From assembly GCF_004310335.1 (NCBI RefSeq), contig NZ_SIRS01000003.1:434001-498000 (forward strand): a stretch of DNA of 64,000 nt. The letters run 5' to 3'. Below are positions 8,890 through 17,428 of the stretch, one piece after another. The position numbers and the translations under genes were made by a program. Within the stretch, counting starts at the first letter, position 1; every line of letters begins with the position of its first letter. The stretch is from Hyunsoonleella pacifica (GTDB taxonomy: Bacteria; Bacteroidota; Bacteroidia; Flavobacteriales; Flavobacteriaceae). The notes under the pieces are model-generated. The model was not told where the DNA came from and ran no database searches. It was given only the letters and a program-made list of their open reading frames with translations.

Positions 8890-9297
8890 TTACTGTACAG
8901 TAAGTGTGTATTGTGGTGTTGGATTTAGTGGACAAAAATATACATATTCGCCTTTAGTTAATTTGGTAGCTTTAGATGTTTCTACTGCACCATCTTTAAC
9001 TACACTTGTTACATAAGCTGTTGCAATATGGTTTTCTGGCTTACTTGCATCTTTCCCTTTAGGTACTAAAACTAAACCTACATCTTTACCTACATGGTTG
9101 TTTGAAACAGAAAAGATATAAGTTCCTTCACTAACTGTTAAAGACTTTTGCGTAAATTCTCCCGCAGTTTGCTCTAAAGCTATAGTTTTTACAGTTTCTC
9201 CCTTCATCATCTTATCCTTTTTCATCATTTCATCTTGTGCGTTTCCATTGAAAGCGAAACCTAATGCTACTACTAAAATTGCTATTACTTTTTTCAT
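8890..9297 (-). CDS. Secreted cupredoxin-like protein with incomplete copper site
   Basis: A 135-residue protein with a signal peptide (MKKVIAILVVALGFAFNGNAQ). A Met/Lys-rich segment follows (residues 24-32, MMKKDKMMK), then a cupredoxin-like beta-sandwich: SEGTYIFSVSNNHVGKDVGLVLV and KGEYVYFCPLNPTPQYTL. His68 and Cys122 sit where two type-1 copper ligands belong, but the His and Met normally following the Cys are absent (CPLNPTPQY). It may bind copper differently, through the Met-rich tail, or not at all. It is 88 bases downstream of an AhpD-like gene on the same strand and has a strong terminator. Periplasmic redox or metal function is an inference. Confidence 0.7.
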   Translation of the reverse strand: MKKVIAILVVALGFAFNGNAQDEMMKKDKMMKGETVKTIALEQTAGEFTQKSLTVSEGTYIFSVSNNHVGKDVGLVLVPKGKDASKPENHIATAYVTSVVKDGAVETSKATKLTKGEYVYFCPLNPTPQYTLTVQ

Positions 9298-9385
9298 TGT
9301 TTTAATTGTTGTGAGCTTTTAGCTCTGGTTATTTATCTATTATTAATTTTTGGGCGTTACCCTCTATTACTATTTTATTTAATAT

Positions 9386-9934
9386 TTATGCTAACTCAGC
9401 TTGTAAAGGTTGAGCTTCAGGAAAATCTACAGGAACTTGAGTTGTACTATGAATGTAATTTGATATCGTTTTATCTCCTACCAAAGAAATCACATCAATT
9501 AAGTTTCCTTTAGAATAACCTGCGCTAAAGAAATTTTCTAAAACTGCAGCATCTGTTTTACCTCTGTTTTCTGTAATGTTTCTAGCTATTCTTGCTAAAG
9601 CATCTAACTTATCGTTAAAAGAGGCTTCTCCAGCTCGTAATTCTAAAATTTGCTCATCAGTAAAACCATTCATTTTTCCAATGGCTGTATGTGCAGATAA
9701 ACAGTAAATACAATTATTTACTTCACTTACTGCTAAGTTTACCACTTCTCTTTCCTTAGCTGATAATGATGTTTTAGCGTTTGAAAAATTTAAATAGTTT
9801 TCTAAAGCTGTATCACTATACGCATAGGTTGCATATAAATTTGGTACAAACCCCAAGGCTTTGTTTAAATTATCAAAAATAACTTGGTTATTTTCACTTA
9901 CTTCTTCTCTTGTTGGTACATTAAATGTGCTCAT
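9386..9934 (-). CDS. Carboxymuconolactone decarboxylase / AhpD-like peroxidase family protein
   Basis: A 182-residue all-helical CMD-family protein. The redox motif CxxCxxxH is intact in NNCIYCLSAHTAIG (Cys75, Cys78, His82), as in AhpD-type alkylhydroperoxidases that reduce peroxides through the Cys pair. The length fits the peroxidase-related subfamily. The gene is preceded by a long, highly structured promoter module (9989-10060) that is repeated upstream of the neighbouring 58-residue gene. The downstream neighbour is the secreted cupredoxin-like protein. Likely part of an oxidative or nitrosative stress response controlled by the AraC regulator at 10525; that link is inference. Confidence 0.88.
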   Translation of the reverse strand: MSTFNVPTREEVSENNQVIFDNLNKALGFVPNLYATYAYSDTALENYLNFSNAKTSLSAKEREVVNLAVSEVNNCIYCLSAHTAIGKMNGFTDEQILELRAGEASFNDKLDALARIARNITENRGKTDAAVLENFFSAGYSKGNLIDVISLVGDKTISNYIHSTTQVPVDFPEAQPLQAELA

Positions 9935-9988
9935 GTTTTCTAAATTTTTAATTTATTTTATTTGATGTTTTATTATTAAAATATCTTG

Positions 9989-10060
9989 GTACAAAAGTGC
10001 AACACTTATAAAGGCTACACCATGCAATGATTTCCTTTTAACTTGTCAATTTTTCCTTTA
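9989..10060 (-). promoter_or_regulatory. Promoter module A upstream of the AhpD-like gene
   Basis: In minus orientation this reads TAAAGGAAAAATTGACA, then 42 bases, then TGCACTTTTGTAC. The same layout with identical spacing from AAATTGACA to GTAC (64 bases) occurs at 10258-10330. Shared bases also occur between the ends. The TTTTG part resembles a -7 element with C replacing the first T. Proposed activator site plus promoter; the activator is probably the adjacent AraC protein. Confidence 0.6.
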
Positions 10061-10234
10061 CAAATTTGATGTTATCGAATTATCTGCTACATGTGGTCTT
10101 TCTGCATCACAATAGAAATCGTGAATATGTTTTTGCTCACAATGTGTTTTAGGCGAAATAGTATTTAACACTTTTCTTCCTTGTCCTCTAAATATTTCAA
10201 TTAAATTGAAAACTGATATATGTTTTAAATTCAT
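10058..10234 (-). CDS. His/Cys-containing small protein of 58 residues, unrecognised
   Basis: An ATG at 10232-10234 opens a 58-codon frame ending at TAA 10058-10060. The product contains seven potential metal ligands in its length: His5, His31, Cys32, His36, His38, Cys42 and His48, clustered in THCEQKHIHDFYCDAERPH. No signal peptide or membrane segment. I do not recognise the family. Support for a real gene is its position directly behind a promoter module (10258-10330) that is duplicated in front of the AhpD-like gene, and the fact that the second module starts exactly at its stop codon. A metal- or redox-sensing role is speculation. Confidence 0.5.
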   Translation of the reverse strand: MNLKHISVFNLIEIFRGQGRKVLNTISPKTHCEQKHIHDFYCDAERPHVADNSITSNL

Positions 10235-10257
10235 GATTTTGTTGTTTTAATTATACA

Positions 10258-10330
10258 GTACAAAGATGCATGGAAGACAAGGACAATAAAATGTAAAGAA
10301 CTCCCTAGTGCATGTCAATTTTTCCCTTTA
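10258..10330 (-). promoter_or_regulatory. Promoter module B upstream of the 58-residue protein gene
   Basis: In minus orientation this reads TAAAGGGAAAAATTGACA, then 42 bases, then TGCATCTTTGTAC. It matches module A (9989-10060) in both end motifs and in their exact distance, with many matched bases between (GGA, TC.TT.CA, CCTT-like). The TCTTTG part acts as a -7-like element. Likely target of the same activator. Confidence 0.6.
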
Positions 10331-10478
10331 TAAGTTTTAAGAGCTTTTCTCTATAGAGGAGCTAGGGTAGAATTTTCAAATTCTTGGTACTTTTCTAGTC
10401 TTTTTGTTGACAATCAAGACTAATTTTAAATTTTTAAGAAATAAGTTTATGGGATATTTAATGTAGCATGAAATTAAC

Positions 10479-10507
10479 CTTCCTCTTAACCCCTCCAAGA
10501 GGAGGAA
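10479..10507. terminator. GC-richer hairpin after the AraC gene (CCCCTCC repeat family)
   Basis: TTCCTCTT and AAGAGGAGGAA pair around AACCCCTCC, 18 bases past the AraC regulator stop. The core AACCCCTCCAA is shared with the inverted repeat at 57925-58003 and partly with 22441-22490, so it may be a repeat that doubles as a terminator. Confidence 0.5.
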
Positions 10508-10524
10508 ATACTCATGCCCAAAAT

Positions 10525-11367
10525 CTAAGAAACTTTTTTAAGTTGTTTCTTGAAGTCTGAAGGCGATAAATCGGTATGTTTTTTAAATAACCGACTTAAA
10601 TGTGAGGCATCATCAAAACCCACATCATAGGCAATTTCCTTTGCTGTTTTGTCTGTGTAGATTAGTAGTCGTTTTGCTTCAAGGATGATGCGTTCGTGGA
10701 TAATTTGTAGAGGACTCGTGTTTAATTTAGCAAAATTATTGGATAATGTTTTAGGAGATTTAAATAACTTATCCGCATAAAAAGATACACTATGCTCAAT
10801 TTTAAAATGAGATTCAACCAACATATTAAACTCTCGCAGTAAATCTATTTTAGTATTCTTTGCGGTTTCTACAAAACCTTCTTTGGCCTTTAGTAATCGT
10901 GTACTTATAATGATAAAACGAGCCATTAGCATTCGTAACATTTCTGCCTGAATTGTATCTTTAGTTTCTAATTCATCTAAAAACACCTCTTGTAAAACAT
11001 CAAGCTTTCTACGCTCCTTAGCATCTAGCTCGATAATTGGAATATGAACATTACCAAAAAACAATAAACCTGCACAGCTTACTTCTTGATCGTGATCTTT
11101 AATACAATAAAACTCTCTATTAAATTGATACACTACCAAATCTTTACCAGAAACAAACTCAAAAAACTGTACTACAGTTAGCGCCAAAATACTATTGGGC
11201 TCAATAGTGTAAGGTATACTATCTACTATAATTTCAGCCTTAAAATTAGTGGTTCTTATAAATGTATATAAATCTGGTTGCTTAGGCGTTTTATAAGATT
11301 CTAGAAGCTCTTCGTCTCCTATTTTTAAAATGGCATTGGTTGAAAACTCAGTGAATGTTTTTTGCAT
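10525..11367 (-). CDS. AraC-family transcriptional regulator
   Basis: A 280-residue protein with an N-terminal cupin-like sensing region (IPYTIEPNSILALTVVQFFEF) and a C-terminal AraC DNA-binding domain in the last ~100 residues. The two helix-turn-helix motifs are visible (FYADKLFKSPKTLSNNFAKL and AKEIAYDVGFDDASHLSRLF). The KKHTDLSPSDFKKQ ending is typical. Its nearest targets are probably the two repeated promoter modules just downstream (9989-10060 and 10258-10330). The effector is unknown. The length and intact domains indicate a functional protein. Confidence 0.9.
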   Translation of the reverse strand: MQKTFTEFSTNAILKIGDEELLESYKTPKQPDLYTFIRTTNFKAEIIVDSIPYTIEPNSILALTVVQFFEFVSGKDLVVYQFNREFYCIKDHDQEVSCAGLLFFGNVHIPIIELDAKERRKLDVLQEVFLDELETKDTIQAEMLRMLMARFIIISTRLLKAKEGFVETAKNTKIDLLREFNMLVESHFKIEHSVSFYADKLFKSPKTLSNNFAKLNTSPLQIIHERIILEAKRLLIYTDKTAKEIAYDVGFDDASHLSRLFKKHTDLSPSDFKKQLKKVS

Positions 11368-11435
11368 GTAGAGTTAGTCTATTCTTTTTACAAACATTAC
11401 ATATTTAGTTTATTTTTTGATAAAATATAGGCCAC

Positions 11436-11467
11436 AAAAAACTCACCTTTATATAAAAGTGAGTTTA
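11436..11467. terminator. Hairpin terminator after the second AhpD-like gene
   Basis: ACTCAC and GTGAGT with the inner TTTATATAAA form a long near-perfect palindrome flanked by A and T runs, 24 bases beyond the stop of the gene at 11491 (minus strand). Confidence 0.7.
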
Positions 11468-11490
11468 AATTAACTTTATGAAGAGGACTG

Positions 11491-11925
11491 CTAATCTATT
11501 TGAAGCTTTGTACTTATTGCTATCCTATTCCACATATTAATAGTAGCTATTACCATCATAATAGCTATAATTGTTTGTTCATCGAATAAAGCCGTTGCTT
11601 TTTTATAAGTATCTTCTTTTAACCCATTATGATGAATCAATGTTATTTCCTCCGTAATCTTTAATAGTAATTTTTCAGTTTCATCAAATAAATTTGTGTC
11701 TTCCCAAGCAGGTAATAAATGTAGTCTTTGATGTGTTTCTCCTGCTTTTATTGCCTCATTTGAATGCATGTTTAAGCAATAAGAACACCCATTCATTTGA
11801 GATGCTCGCATCTTAATTAAAGAAATTTGCTTTTTATCCAGCGGGCTTTCCTCAATAAACTTTTCTAATGCAAATAAGCCATTGTATGCCTTTGGATTAG
11901 ATTTATAAATATTAATTCGTTCCAT
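11491..11925 (-). CDS. Carboxymuconolactone decarboxylase / AhpD-like protein, second copy
   Basis: A 144-residue CMD-family protein with the CxxCxxxH motif intact in NGCSYCLNMHSNEA (Cys47, Cys50, His54). It is shorter than the neighbouring copy at 9386 and belongs to the YciW/AhpD-core type subfamily often annotated as alkylhydroperoxidase. It has its own -7 element at 11949-11956 and its own terminator, and the Crp/Fnr regulator gene lies immediately upstream on the same strand. A peroxide- or thiol-linked role under control of that regulator is a reasonable inference. Confidence 0.87.
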   Translation of the reverse strand: MERINIYKSNPKAYNGLFALEKFIEESPLDKKQISLIKMRASQMNGCSYCLNMHSNEAIKAGETHQRLHLLPAWEDTNLFDETEKLLLKITEEITLIHHNGLKEDTYKKATALFDEQTIIAIMMVIATINMWNRIAISTKLQID

Positions 11926-11948
11926 TTTTATTGTTTTAAATTATGAAA

Positions 11949-11956
11949 CAAATCTA
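11949..11956 (-). promoter_or_regulatory. -7 promoter element TAGATTTG for the second AhpD-like gene
   Basis: Exact TAnnTTTG match on the minus strand, 23 bases upstream of the ATG at 11925 and inside the 63-base gap after the Crp/Fnr gene. Confidence 0.5.
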
Positions 11957-11988
11957 GAACTGAAAAAATCTAATTTTCTTAAACTGGT

Positions 11989-12564
11989 TTAAGAACGCTT
12001 TTGTCTTCTAATTTTACTAACGTATTCTGGTGTTAAACCTAAAAAGGAAGCAATTAAATATTGTGGAACTCTTTGTTCAAATTCAGGAAAGCTTTCTGTA
12101 AAATGAAAATAAATATCTTCTTTGGAATAATTAAACAGGTACTTAAACTTTACCAAGGAAGCGCCATAAGCTATTTGATAAACCTTCCTAAAATAGGATT
12201 CCATTATAGGATATTCCTTCAAGAGCAATTCATAATTACTTTTAGAAATACTCATTATTTGTGATTCTTCTATAGCTTCAATATAAAAATCTGTTTTAGA
12301 TGTTTTGTGAAATGCTAAAAAATCACATATCCACCAATCTTCAATAGCAAACTGAATAGTTTGTTTTACCCCATCTTCACGTATAAAATACATTTGTAAA
12401 AGACCATCAATTACAAAATAGGTACTAAAATTTGTGGTACCAGATTCAGTTAAAGTAGTTTTCTTTTTTACTGAATCAATTTCAAAAAATGATGCTATAT
12501 TCTCATATATACTCTCATCAATAGTAATAAATTTATTGATATGGTTATATAACTTATGACTCAC
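11989..12564 (-). CDS. Crp/Fnr-family transcriptional regulator
   Basis: A 191-residue protein with a cyclic-nucleotide-binding-like beta-barrel (residues about 25-115, including TNFSTYFVIDGLLQMYFIREDG) and a C-terminal winged helix (RVPQYLIASFLGLTPEYVSKIRRQ). This short, Bacteroidota-typical form has no Cys cluster for an iron-sulfur centre, so it is not an Fnr-type oxygen sensor. It may regulate the AhpD-like gene next to it, a common pairing in this phylum. The effector ligand is unknown. Confidence 0.9.
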   Translation of the reverse strand: MSHKLYNHINKFITIDESIYENIASFFEIDSVKKKTTLTESGTTNFSTYFVIDGLLQMYFIREDGVKQTIQFAIEDWWICDFLAFHKTSKTDFYIEAIEESQIMSISKSNYELLLKEYPIMESYFRKVYQIAYGASLVKFKYLFNYSKEDIYFHFTESFPEFEQRVPQYLIASFLGLTPEYVSKIRRQKRS

Positions 12565-12653
12565 TTGATATAGGCCTTGTATTCTTTAAAGTTTTATGTA
12601 GTGCTAAAATAGTATCGCGATGAAAGTCCTTTTATAATTAGGATAATCTACAC

Positions 12654-13190
12654 TCATGTTTGGAGTTTTATCATTATAAACGAAAGCCCGTAACAATATA
12701 TTAGACCAACAACTAAAATTAAAATTGAGTAAACAGAAAATCTTGTTTTCTTTACATCATCTATTAAACTTTTAAATTTTTCTTTTTCCGAGGGTATTAC
12801 TTTAGTATAGGCAAAAATATCTCCTAATCTTCTACTAGGACTTATTATGGAAACTAGAACTTCAAGAGGCCAAATAGGAGTAAATAAATTCCTTACAAAA
12901 CATTGAAATGCATTTGCCGGCTCTCCCGTTTTATAATTAACCACCTGTAGCCCAATTGTACGTTTTCCAACACTCTTACCGCGATAAGAATCTTTCAGAA
13001 AATAAACAAGAAATGGAAGAAAAGCCACAGAATAACCTATTCGATTACTTTGAAACAAAAATTCTGGGTAAGATTCTTTTGCGAATAGTTGCATTACTAC
13101 AAAAAAAGCAATCATCAACGGAACTAATACAAAAGACATAGTAACATGATCCAAAAACATCGATGCTAATCTATTTATTCTTTGTATCAT
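12654..13190 (-). CDS. RDD-family membrane protein
   Basis: A 178-residue protein with four hydrophobic segments. The family signature region is SYRGKSVGKRTIGLQVVNYK between segments two and three, followed by FVRNLFTPIWPLEVLVSIIS and the SRRLGDIFAYTKVI loop, the RDD hallmark Arg-Asp positions. RDD proteins are poorly characterised; some act as ion/proton antiporters. The start is 10 bases after the metG stop, so it probably rides on the metG transcript. Nothing else suggests a specific role. Confidence 0.82.
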   Translation of the reverse strand: MIQRINRLASMFLDHVTMSFVLVPLMIAFFVVMQLFAKESYPEFLFQSNRIGYSVAFLPFLVYFLKDSYRGKSVGKRTIGLQVVNYKTGEPANAFQCFVRNLFTPIWPLEVLVSIISPSRRLGDIFAYTKVIPSEKEKFKSLIDDVKKTRFSVYSILILVVGLIYCYGLSFIMIKLQT

Positions 13191-13200
13191 GATAAATAAC

Positions 13201-15267
13201 TTAACTTATTTGCAACCCATTCCCAACCTTAGCATTATCGGGGTTCACAAATACCAATTTACCTTCTGGAGTTTCCGTCATTAAAATCATGCCTTGGCTC
13301 TCAACTCCACGTAAGGCTCTTGGAGCTAGATTTACTAAAACAGTAACACGCTTCCCAATAACTTCTTCAGCAGAAAAACTTTCGGCGATACCAGAAACAA
13401 TGGTACGTGTATCAATCCCTGTATCTACCTTTAGTTTTAACAACTTTTTAGTTTTAGGCATCTTTTCAGCTTCTAAAATGGTACCCACACGGATATCTAA
13501 CTTTGTAAAATCTTCAAAAGTAATTGTGTCTTTTTGTGGTTCTACTTTTTTATTCGCAGCTTCATTAGCTTTTTTACTGGCTTCTAATTTATCTAACTGT
13601 TTTTGGATAGTTGCATCTTCTATTTTAGAGAATAACAATTCTGCTTTTCCTATTTTGTGGTTTGCCGGCAATAGAACTTCATTAGTTTTAATGTCATTCC
13701 ATTGAGATTCTGAATCAAGTTCAGAATAACAAAGGATACGTTTTAGTTTCTCCGAGGTAAATGGTAAAAATGGTTCACTTAACGTTGCCAATGCAGAAGC
13801 TATTTGAAGCGCCACATACATAATGGTTTTTGTACGGGCTTCATCTTCTTTAATAACCTTCCAAGGTTCGGCATCTGCTAGATATTTGTTGCCTAACCGT
13901 GCTAAATTCATCAATTCTTGCCCTGCTTCTCTAAAGCGGTAACGCTCAATAGAACTCGCAATAACATCTGGGTATGCTTTTACAGCCGCCAAAGTTTCCT
14001 CATCAACGTCATTAAATTCTGAAGGTTCTGGAACTACTCCTTCGTAATACTTGTTGGTTAACACCACCACACGGTTAATGAAGTTACCAAAAATGGCTAC
14101 CAACTCGTTGTTATTTCTCGCTTGAAAATCTTTCCAAGTAAAATCGTTATCCTTTGTTTCTGGTGCATTAGCATTTAAGGCATAGCGCAATACGTCTTGC
14201 TGTCCTGGAAACTCCTCTAAATACTCAGGCAACCAAACGGCCCAATTTTTAGATGTTGATAATTTATTGCCTTCTAAATTCAAAAATTCATTAGCTGGCA
14301 CATTTTCTGGCAAAATATAACTGCCTTCTGCCTTCAACATAGATGGAAATATAATACAGTGAAATACAATATTATCTTTACCTATAAAATGTACCAATTT
14401 AGTGTCTTTATCTTTCCAATAGGGTTCCCAGTCTTTTCCCTCTCGCGCAGCCCACTCTTTGGTAGAAGATATATATCCAATAGGGGCATCAAACCATACG
14501 TAAAGCACTTTTCCTTCTCCTCCTTCAGCGGGAACAGGGATTCCCCAATCTAAATCACGGGTAACTGCACGTGGGCGTAATCCATCATCTATCCAAGATT
14601 TACATTGTCCATAAACATTGGACTTCCAATCTTTTTTATGTCCTTCTAAAATCCACTCTTTTAAAAACGATTCATGCTTATCTAAAGGTAAAAACCAATG
14701 TTTAGTTTGCTTTAAAGTTGGTGTATTTCCTGTAATAGCCGATTTTGGATTAATTAAATCTGTAGCATTGTGACTGGTGCCACAGTTTTCACACTGGTCA
14801 CCATAACTTTCCTCAAATCCACATTTAGGACAAGTACCCACTACAAAACGATCTGCCAAAAACTGATTTGCTTCCTCATCGTATAGTTGCTCTGTAGTTT
14901 CCTCTATAAACTCGCCTTTTGCATCCAACGTTTTAAAGAATTCAGAAGCTGTGTCATGATGAATAGGAGCAGAGGTACGGGAGTAGTTATCATAAGTAAT
15001 CCCAAAATCTTCAAAGGACTTTTTTATAATTGCATGATATTTGTCGACAATATCCTGTGGTGTAACACCTTCATTTTTTGCTTTAATGGTAATGGGCACA
15101 CCGTGTTCGTCGCTTCCTCCAATAAACGCCACATCATTTCCTGTTAAGCGTAAATAACGCGCATAGATATCAGCAGGCACATAAACCCCTGCTAAATGAC
15201 CAATATGAATTGGACCGTTAGTATAAGGAAGTGCCGTAGTAATTGTATATCGTTTTGGTTTGCTCAT
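13201..15267 (-). CDS. metG: Methionyl-tRNA synthetase
   Basis: Charges tRNA-Met with methionine. At 688 residues it is full-length, with the class I signature GPIHIGH (residues 18-24), a CxxC...CxxC zinc knuckle ([18 protein letters not shown]), the KMSKS-equivalent NKLSTSKN near residue 336, an anticodon-binding helical domain, and a C-terminal EMAP-II/Arc1p-like tRNA-binding domain ([18 protein letters not shown], residues ~580-688). Residues about 510-520 ([11 protein letters not shown]) are encoded by a REP-like palindrome at 13691-13730 and look like an in-frame insertion between the anticodon-binding and linker regions. Followed by the RDD gene 10 bases downstream. Confidence 0.97.
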   Translation of the reverse strand: MSKPKRYTITTALPYTNGPIHIGHLAGVYVPADIYARYLRLTGNDVAFIGGSDEHGVPITIKAKNEGVTPQDIVDKYHAIIKKSFEDFGITYDNYSRTSAPIHHDTASEFFKTLDAKGEFIEETTEQLYDEEANQFLADRFVVGTCPKCGFEESYGDQCENCGTSHNATDLINPKSAITGNTPTLKQTKHWFLPLDKHESFLKEWILEGHKKDWKSNVYGQCKSWIDDGLRPRAVTRDLDWGIPVPAEGGEGKVLYVWFDAPIGYISSTKEWAAREGKDWEPYWKDKDTKLVHFIGKDNIVFHCIIFPSMLKAEGSYILPENVPANEFLNLEGNKLSTSKNWAVWLPEYLEEFPGQQDVLRYALNANAPETKDNDFTWKDFQARNNNELVAIFGNFINRVVVLTNKYYEGVVPEPSEFNDVDEETLAAVKAYPDVIASSIERYRFREAGQELMNLARLGNKYLADAEPWKVIKEDEARTKTIMYVALQIASALATLSEPFLPFTSEKLKRILCYSELDSESQWNDIKTNEVLLPANHKIGKAELLFSKIEDATIQKQLDKLEASKKANEAANKKVEPQKDTITFEDFTKLDIRVGTILEAEKMPKTKKLLKLKVDTGIDTRTIVSGIAESFSAEEVIGKRVTVLVNLAPRALRGVESQGMILMTETPEGKLVFVNPDNAKVGNGLQIS
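13691..13730. repeat. REP-like palindrome inside metG
   Basis: Inner palindrome TTCTGAATCAAGTTCAGAA (13708-13726; 7-base perfect arms) sits inside an outer imperfect pair, TGTCATTC at 13691 and GAATAACA at 13723. The unit resembles the TTCTGAACTTGATTCAGAA repeats that I recall as frequent between genes in flavobacteria. It is read through in frame as [11 protein letters not shown] in metG. Confidence 0.6.
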
Positions 15268-15336
15268 CAGTCTAAAATTAAGCCGTAAAAGTACACATTT
15301 TAAGGGCTTTTTAGAAAAAAAATGTACATTTACATT

Positions 15337-16347
15337 ATGCGGAAAAACCTACTAGTCTTAAATTTATTTTGTGTTCTTTTTTTCTTAGGAATTAAAGTTA
15401 ATAATGCTCAAACAACAATTGAAAAATCTAATACTGTTTTGATACAACCATCATATTTACAAAAAGGAGATACCGTAGCTATTGTAGCACCAGCAGGCAT
15501 TTTAAAAAATAGAGAAGGCGAAATAAATAAAGCCAAAGCACTTTTAAAAAGTTGGGGATTACATACCGTTGTTGGCAAACATATATTTAATCAAGGAAGG
15601 CATTTTGCCGGAACTGATGATGAACGTTGTGAGGATTTCCAAAATGCTTTGGATGATAAATCAATACGTGCCATTTGGTGTGCACGAGGAGGTTATGGTA
15701 GTGCACGAATTTTAGATAAACTAGATTGGACCAATTTTAATGAAAGTCCTAAATGGATTATTGGTTATTCTGATATTACAGCAATTCATAGTGAACTACA
15801 CAATCTAGGCTTTCTATCGCTTCATGCAATGATGTGCACAAGCTTACAAGATGATGTTGCAACTATAAAAGAAACTATTTCAACATTTAAAAACGCTCTT
15901 TTTGGTAAGCCTTTAAATTATACATTAGAAGGCTCTAAATACAACAACCCTGGAACTGTTTCTGCTCCTATTATTGGAGGCAACTTAACTATTTTACATA
16001 CTATGTTAGGCTCTAAAACGAGCCTAGATACTTCGGGTAAAATTCTTTTTATTGAAGAAATAGGCGAGTATAAATATCATATAGATCGCATGTTACAAAG
16101 TTTAAAACGTGCTGGTTATTTTGATAACTGCAAAGGTGTAATTATTGGGGATATGACAAAAATTAAGCGTAATACGACACCTTGGGGCTCCTCGATTGAA
16201 CAATTAATATTAGATGTACTTTCAGAATACAATTTCCCCATTGCCTTTAATATGAAAGCTGGTCATGAAAAAGATAATCGCGCTTTAATTTTGGGTAGAA
16301 CTATTACATTAAAAGTCAACAAAACATCTAGTGAAATTTTATTTTAA
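15337..16347 (+). CDS. LD-carboxypeptidase (peptidase family S66), secreted
   Basis: Cleaves the L,D bond between the third and fourth residues of peptidoglycan tetrapeptides during wall recycling. The ATG at 15337 starts a clean signal peptide ([20 protein letters not shown]); an upstream in-frame ATG at 15322 adds only five residues. S66 features: [10 protein letters not shown], the nucleophile elbow GYSDIT (Ser145 from this start), a Glu in the [12 protein letters not shown] segment and the His in [13 protein letters not shown]. Cytoplasmic LdcA lacks a signal peptide, so this one acts in the periplasm or is exported. Divergent from metG. Confidence 0.9.
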   Translation: MRKNLLVLNLFCVLFFLGIKVNNAQTTIEKSNTVLIQPSYLQKGDTVAIVAPAGILKNREGEINKAKALLKSWGLHTVVGKHIFNQGRHFAGTDDERCEDFQNALDDKSIRAIWCARGGYGSARILDKLDWTNFNESPKWIIGYSDITAIHSELHNLGFLSLHAMMCTSLQDDVATIKETISTFKNALFGKPLNYTLEGSKYNNPGTVSAPIIGGNLTILHTMLGSKTSLDTSGKILFIEEIGEYKYHIDRMLQSLKRAGYFDNCKGVIIGDMTKIKRNTTPWGSSIEQLILDVLSEYNFPIAFNMKAGHEKDNRALILGRTITLKVNKTSSEILF

Positions 16348-16562
16348 ATCACTTACATTGATATAAATAGAACGTACTTTTTGGGTTCTAACCTCTTTAA
16401 ATTATCAATTTTCCATAGGTTACTAATCGAAAAAATTTGCTTTTCGTAGTAAAGCAATGTAATTAAACGTTTAATACTATAATGTTACCTAATAATTTTA
16501 AGAATTATTAATATCTGCGGTAAACTTGTACTCAATTAATAACCCTAAGAAAAGACCCTATT

Positions 16563-16793
16563 ATGAAAAGAATTTTACTAGCCAGCGTAATGATTTTGTT
16601 ATCTATTAGTGTAAATGCTGATGATATTATTAATACTGATTTAAACCTTTATAATCCAGATGTAAGAAAGTGTTTATTAGAATCTTCTAAAGAAGAAGGA
16701 TGGACATTAAAATCTGTCTATATGAATGCTGATGATGTATTAGTTATGATATTTGATAAAGGTACTACAACTAAGATTTACAAAAGCAAATAA
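16563..16793 (+). CDS. Small secreted protein of 76 residues, unrecognised
   Basis: A clear signal peptide (MKRILLASVMILLSISVNAD) precedes a 56-residue mature part with one Cys and a C-terminal strand-like region (VYMNADDVLVMIFDKGTTTKIY). The intact signal peptide, a strong terminator 27 bases downstream and separation from both neighbours support a real gene. I do not recognise the family. The 215 bases upstream hold no other gene that I can see. Confidence 0.65.
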   Translation: MKRILLASVMILLSISVNADDIINTDLNLYNPDVRKCLLESSKEEGWTLKSVYMNADDVLVMIFDKGTTTKIYKSK

Positions 16794-16819
16794 TATAATT
16801 ATCAACAACAATCCCTCAG

Positions 16820-16852
16820 AGCCAGCTAATCTCTCACTTAGCTGGCTTTTTT
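16820..16852. terminator. Hairpin terminator between convergent genes
   Basis: GAGCCAGCTAA and TTAGCTGGCTTTTTT form an 11-base stem followed by a T run. It ends the 76-residue gene and overlaps the stop of the DUF1569 gene, so it may serve both directions. Confidence 0.8.
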
Positions 16853-17303
16853 ATACTCCAAATTGTGTTAAATGATGATCTAAATGTTTATAAAACATGT
16901 TATTCCATTCTTGTTTAGTTAACTTTCCAAAAGAGTGTGAGTCCCTTCCATTAAAATAATCTGCTCCTAAATTTTTAGTTTTCTCTATATAACCAATTAA
17001 TCGGTTTTTCTCTTCTTCAAAATCCTTTGCATCAGTTACCAAAAATTGCGGTGCTGTTCTACCATTTCTCTTATATGGTTTTTCGTTTACCACAGTCTTT
17101 TTCACAAATAGTTTTAGCATCAACTTAGTGAACCCATTTGGTTTTTTATGTTTGTCTTCATAAGCCATTTCATAAGTTACATTACAGTGCGCTAACATTT
17201 GATCTACACTCATTTTCCCCCATTGAGGTTTTGTAGAAGACTCTAACGTATTAATACGTTTTATAACCTCATTAGTAACGTTTGTTTCGAAAATATTTTT
17301 CAT
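16851..17303 (-). CDS. DUF1569 (DinB-like) family protein
   Basis: A 150-residue protein with the metal-site pattern of DinB-like four-helix-bundle proteins: KMSVDQMLAHCNVTYEMA near the N-terminus and HLDHHLTQFG at the C-terminus, giving three spaced His ligands. The family is widespread in Bacteroidota and its reaction is unknown; related DinB/YfiT proteins are metal-dependent thiol transferases or hydrolases. It is a single-gene unit, convergent with the 76-residue gene. Confidence 0.7.
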   Translation of the reverse strand: MKNIFETNVTNEVIKRINTLESSTKPQWGKMSVDQMLAHCNVTYEMAYEDKHKKPNGFTKLMLKLFVKKTVVNEKPYKRNGRTAPQFLVTDAKDFEEEKNRLIGYIEKTKNLGADYFNGRDSHSFGKLTKQEWNNMFYKHLDHHLTQFGV

Positions 17304-17428
17304 AATTTTATGATTGATGAATTTTTGCTTCCCGCAAGTTATTCATTTTAGTTTTACTTTGAAAGCATTAAAATGGGGCTTTACGACTTAAATAATGCAG
17401 ATAGTGGATTTTTTGACTGAAAAAAGAC

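Noticed and set aside
13289-13705. 138-codon plus-strand frame
   Set aside because: It lies entirely opposite metG, whose protein motifs are intact; composition is that of a reverse-complement shadow.
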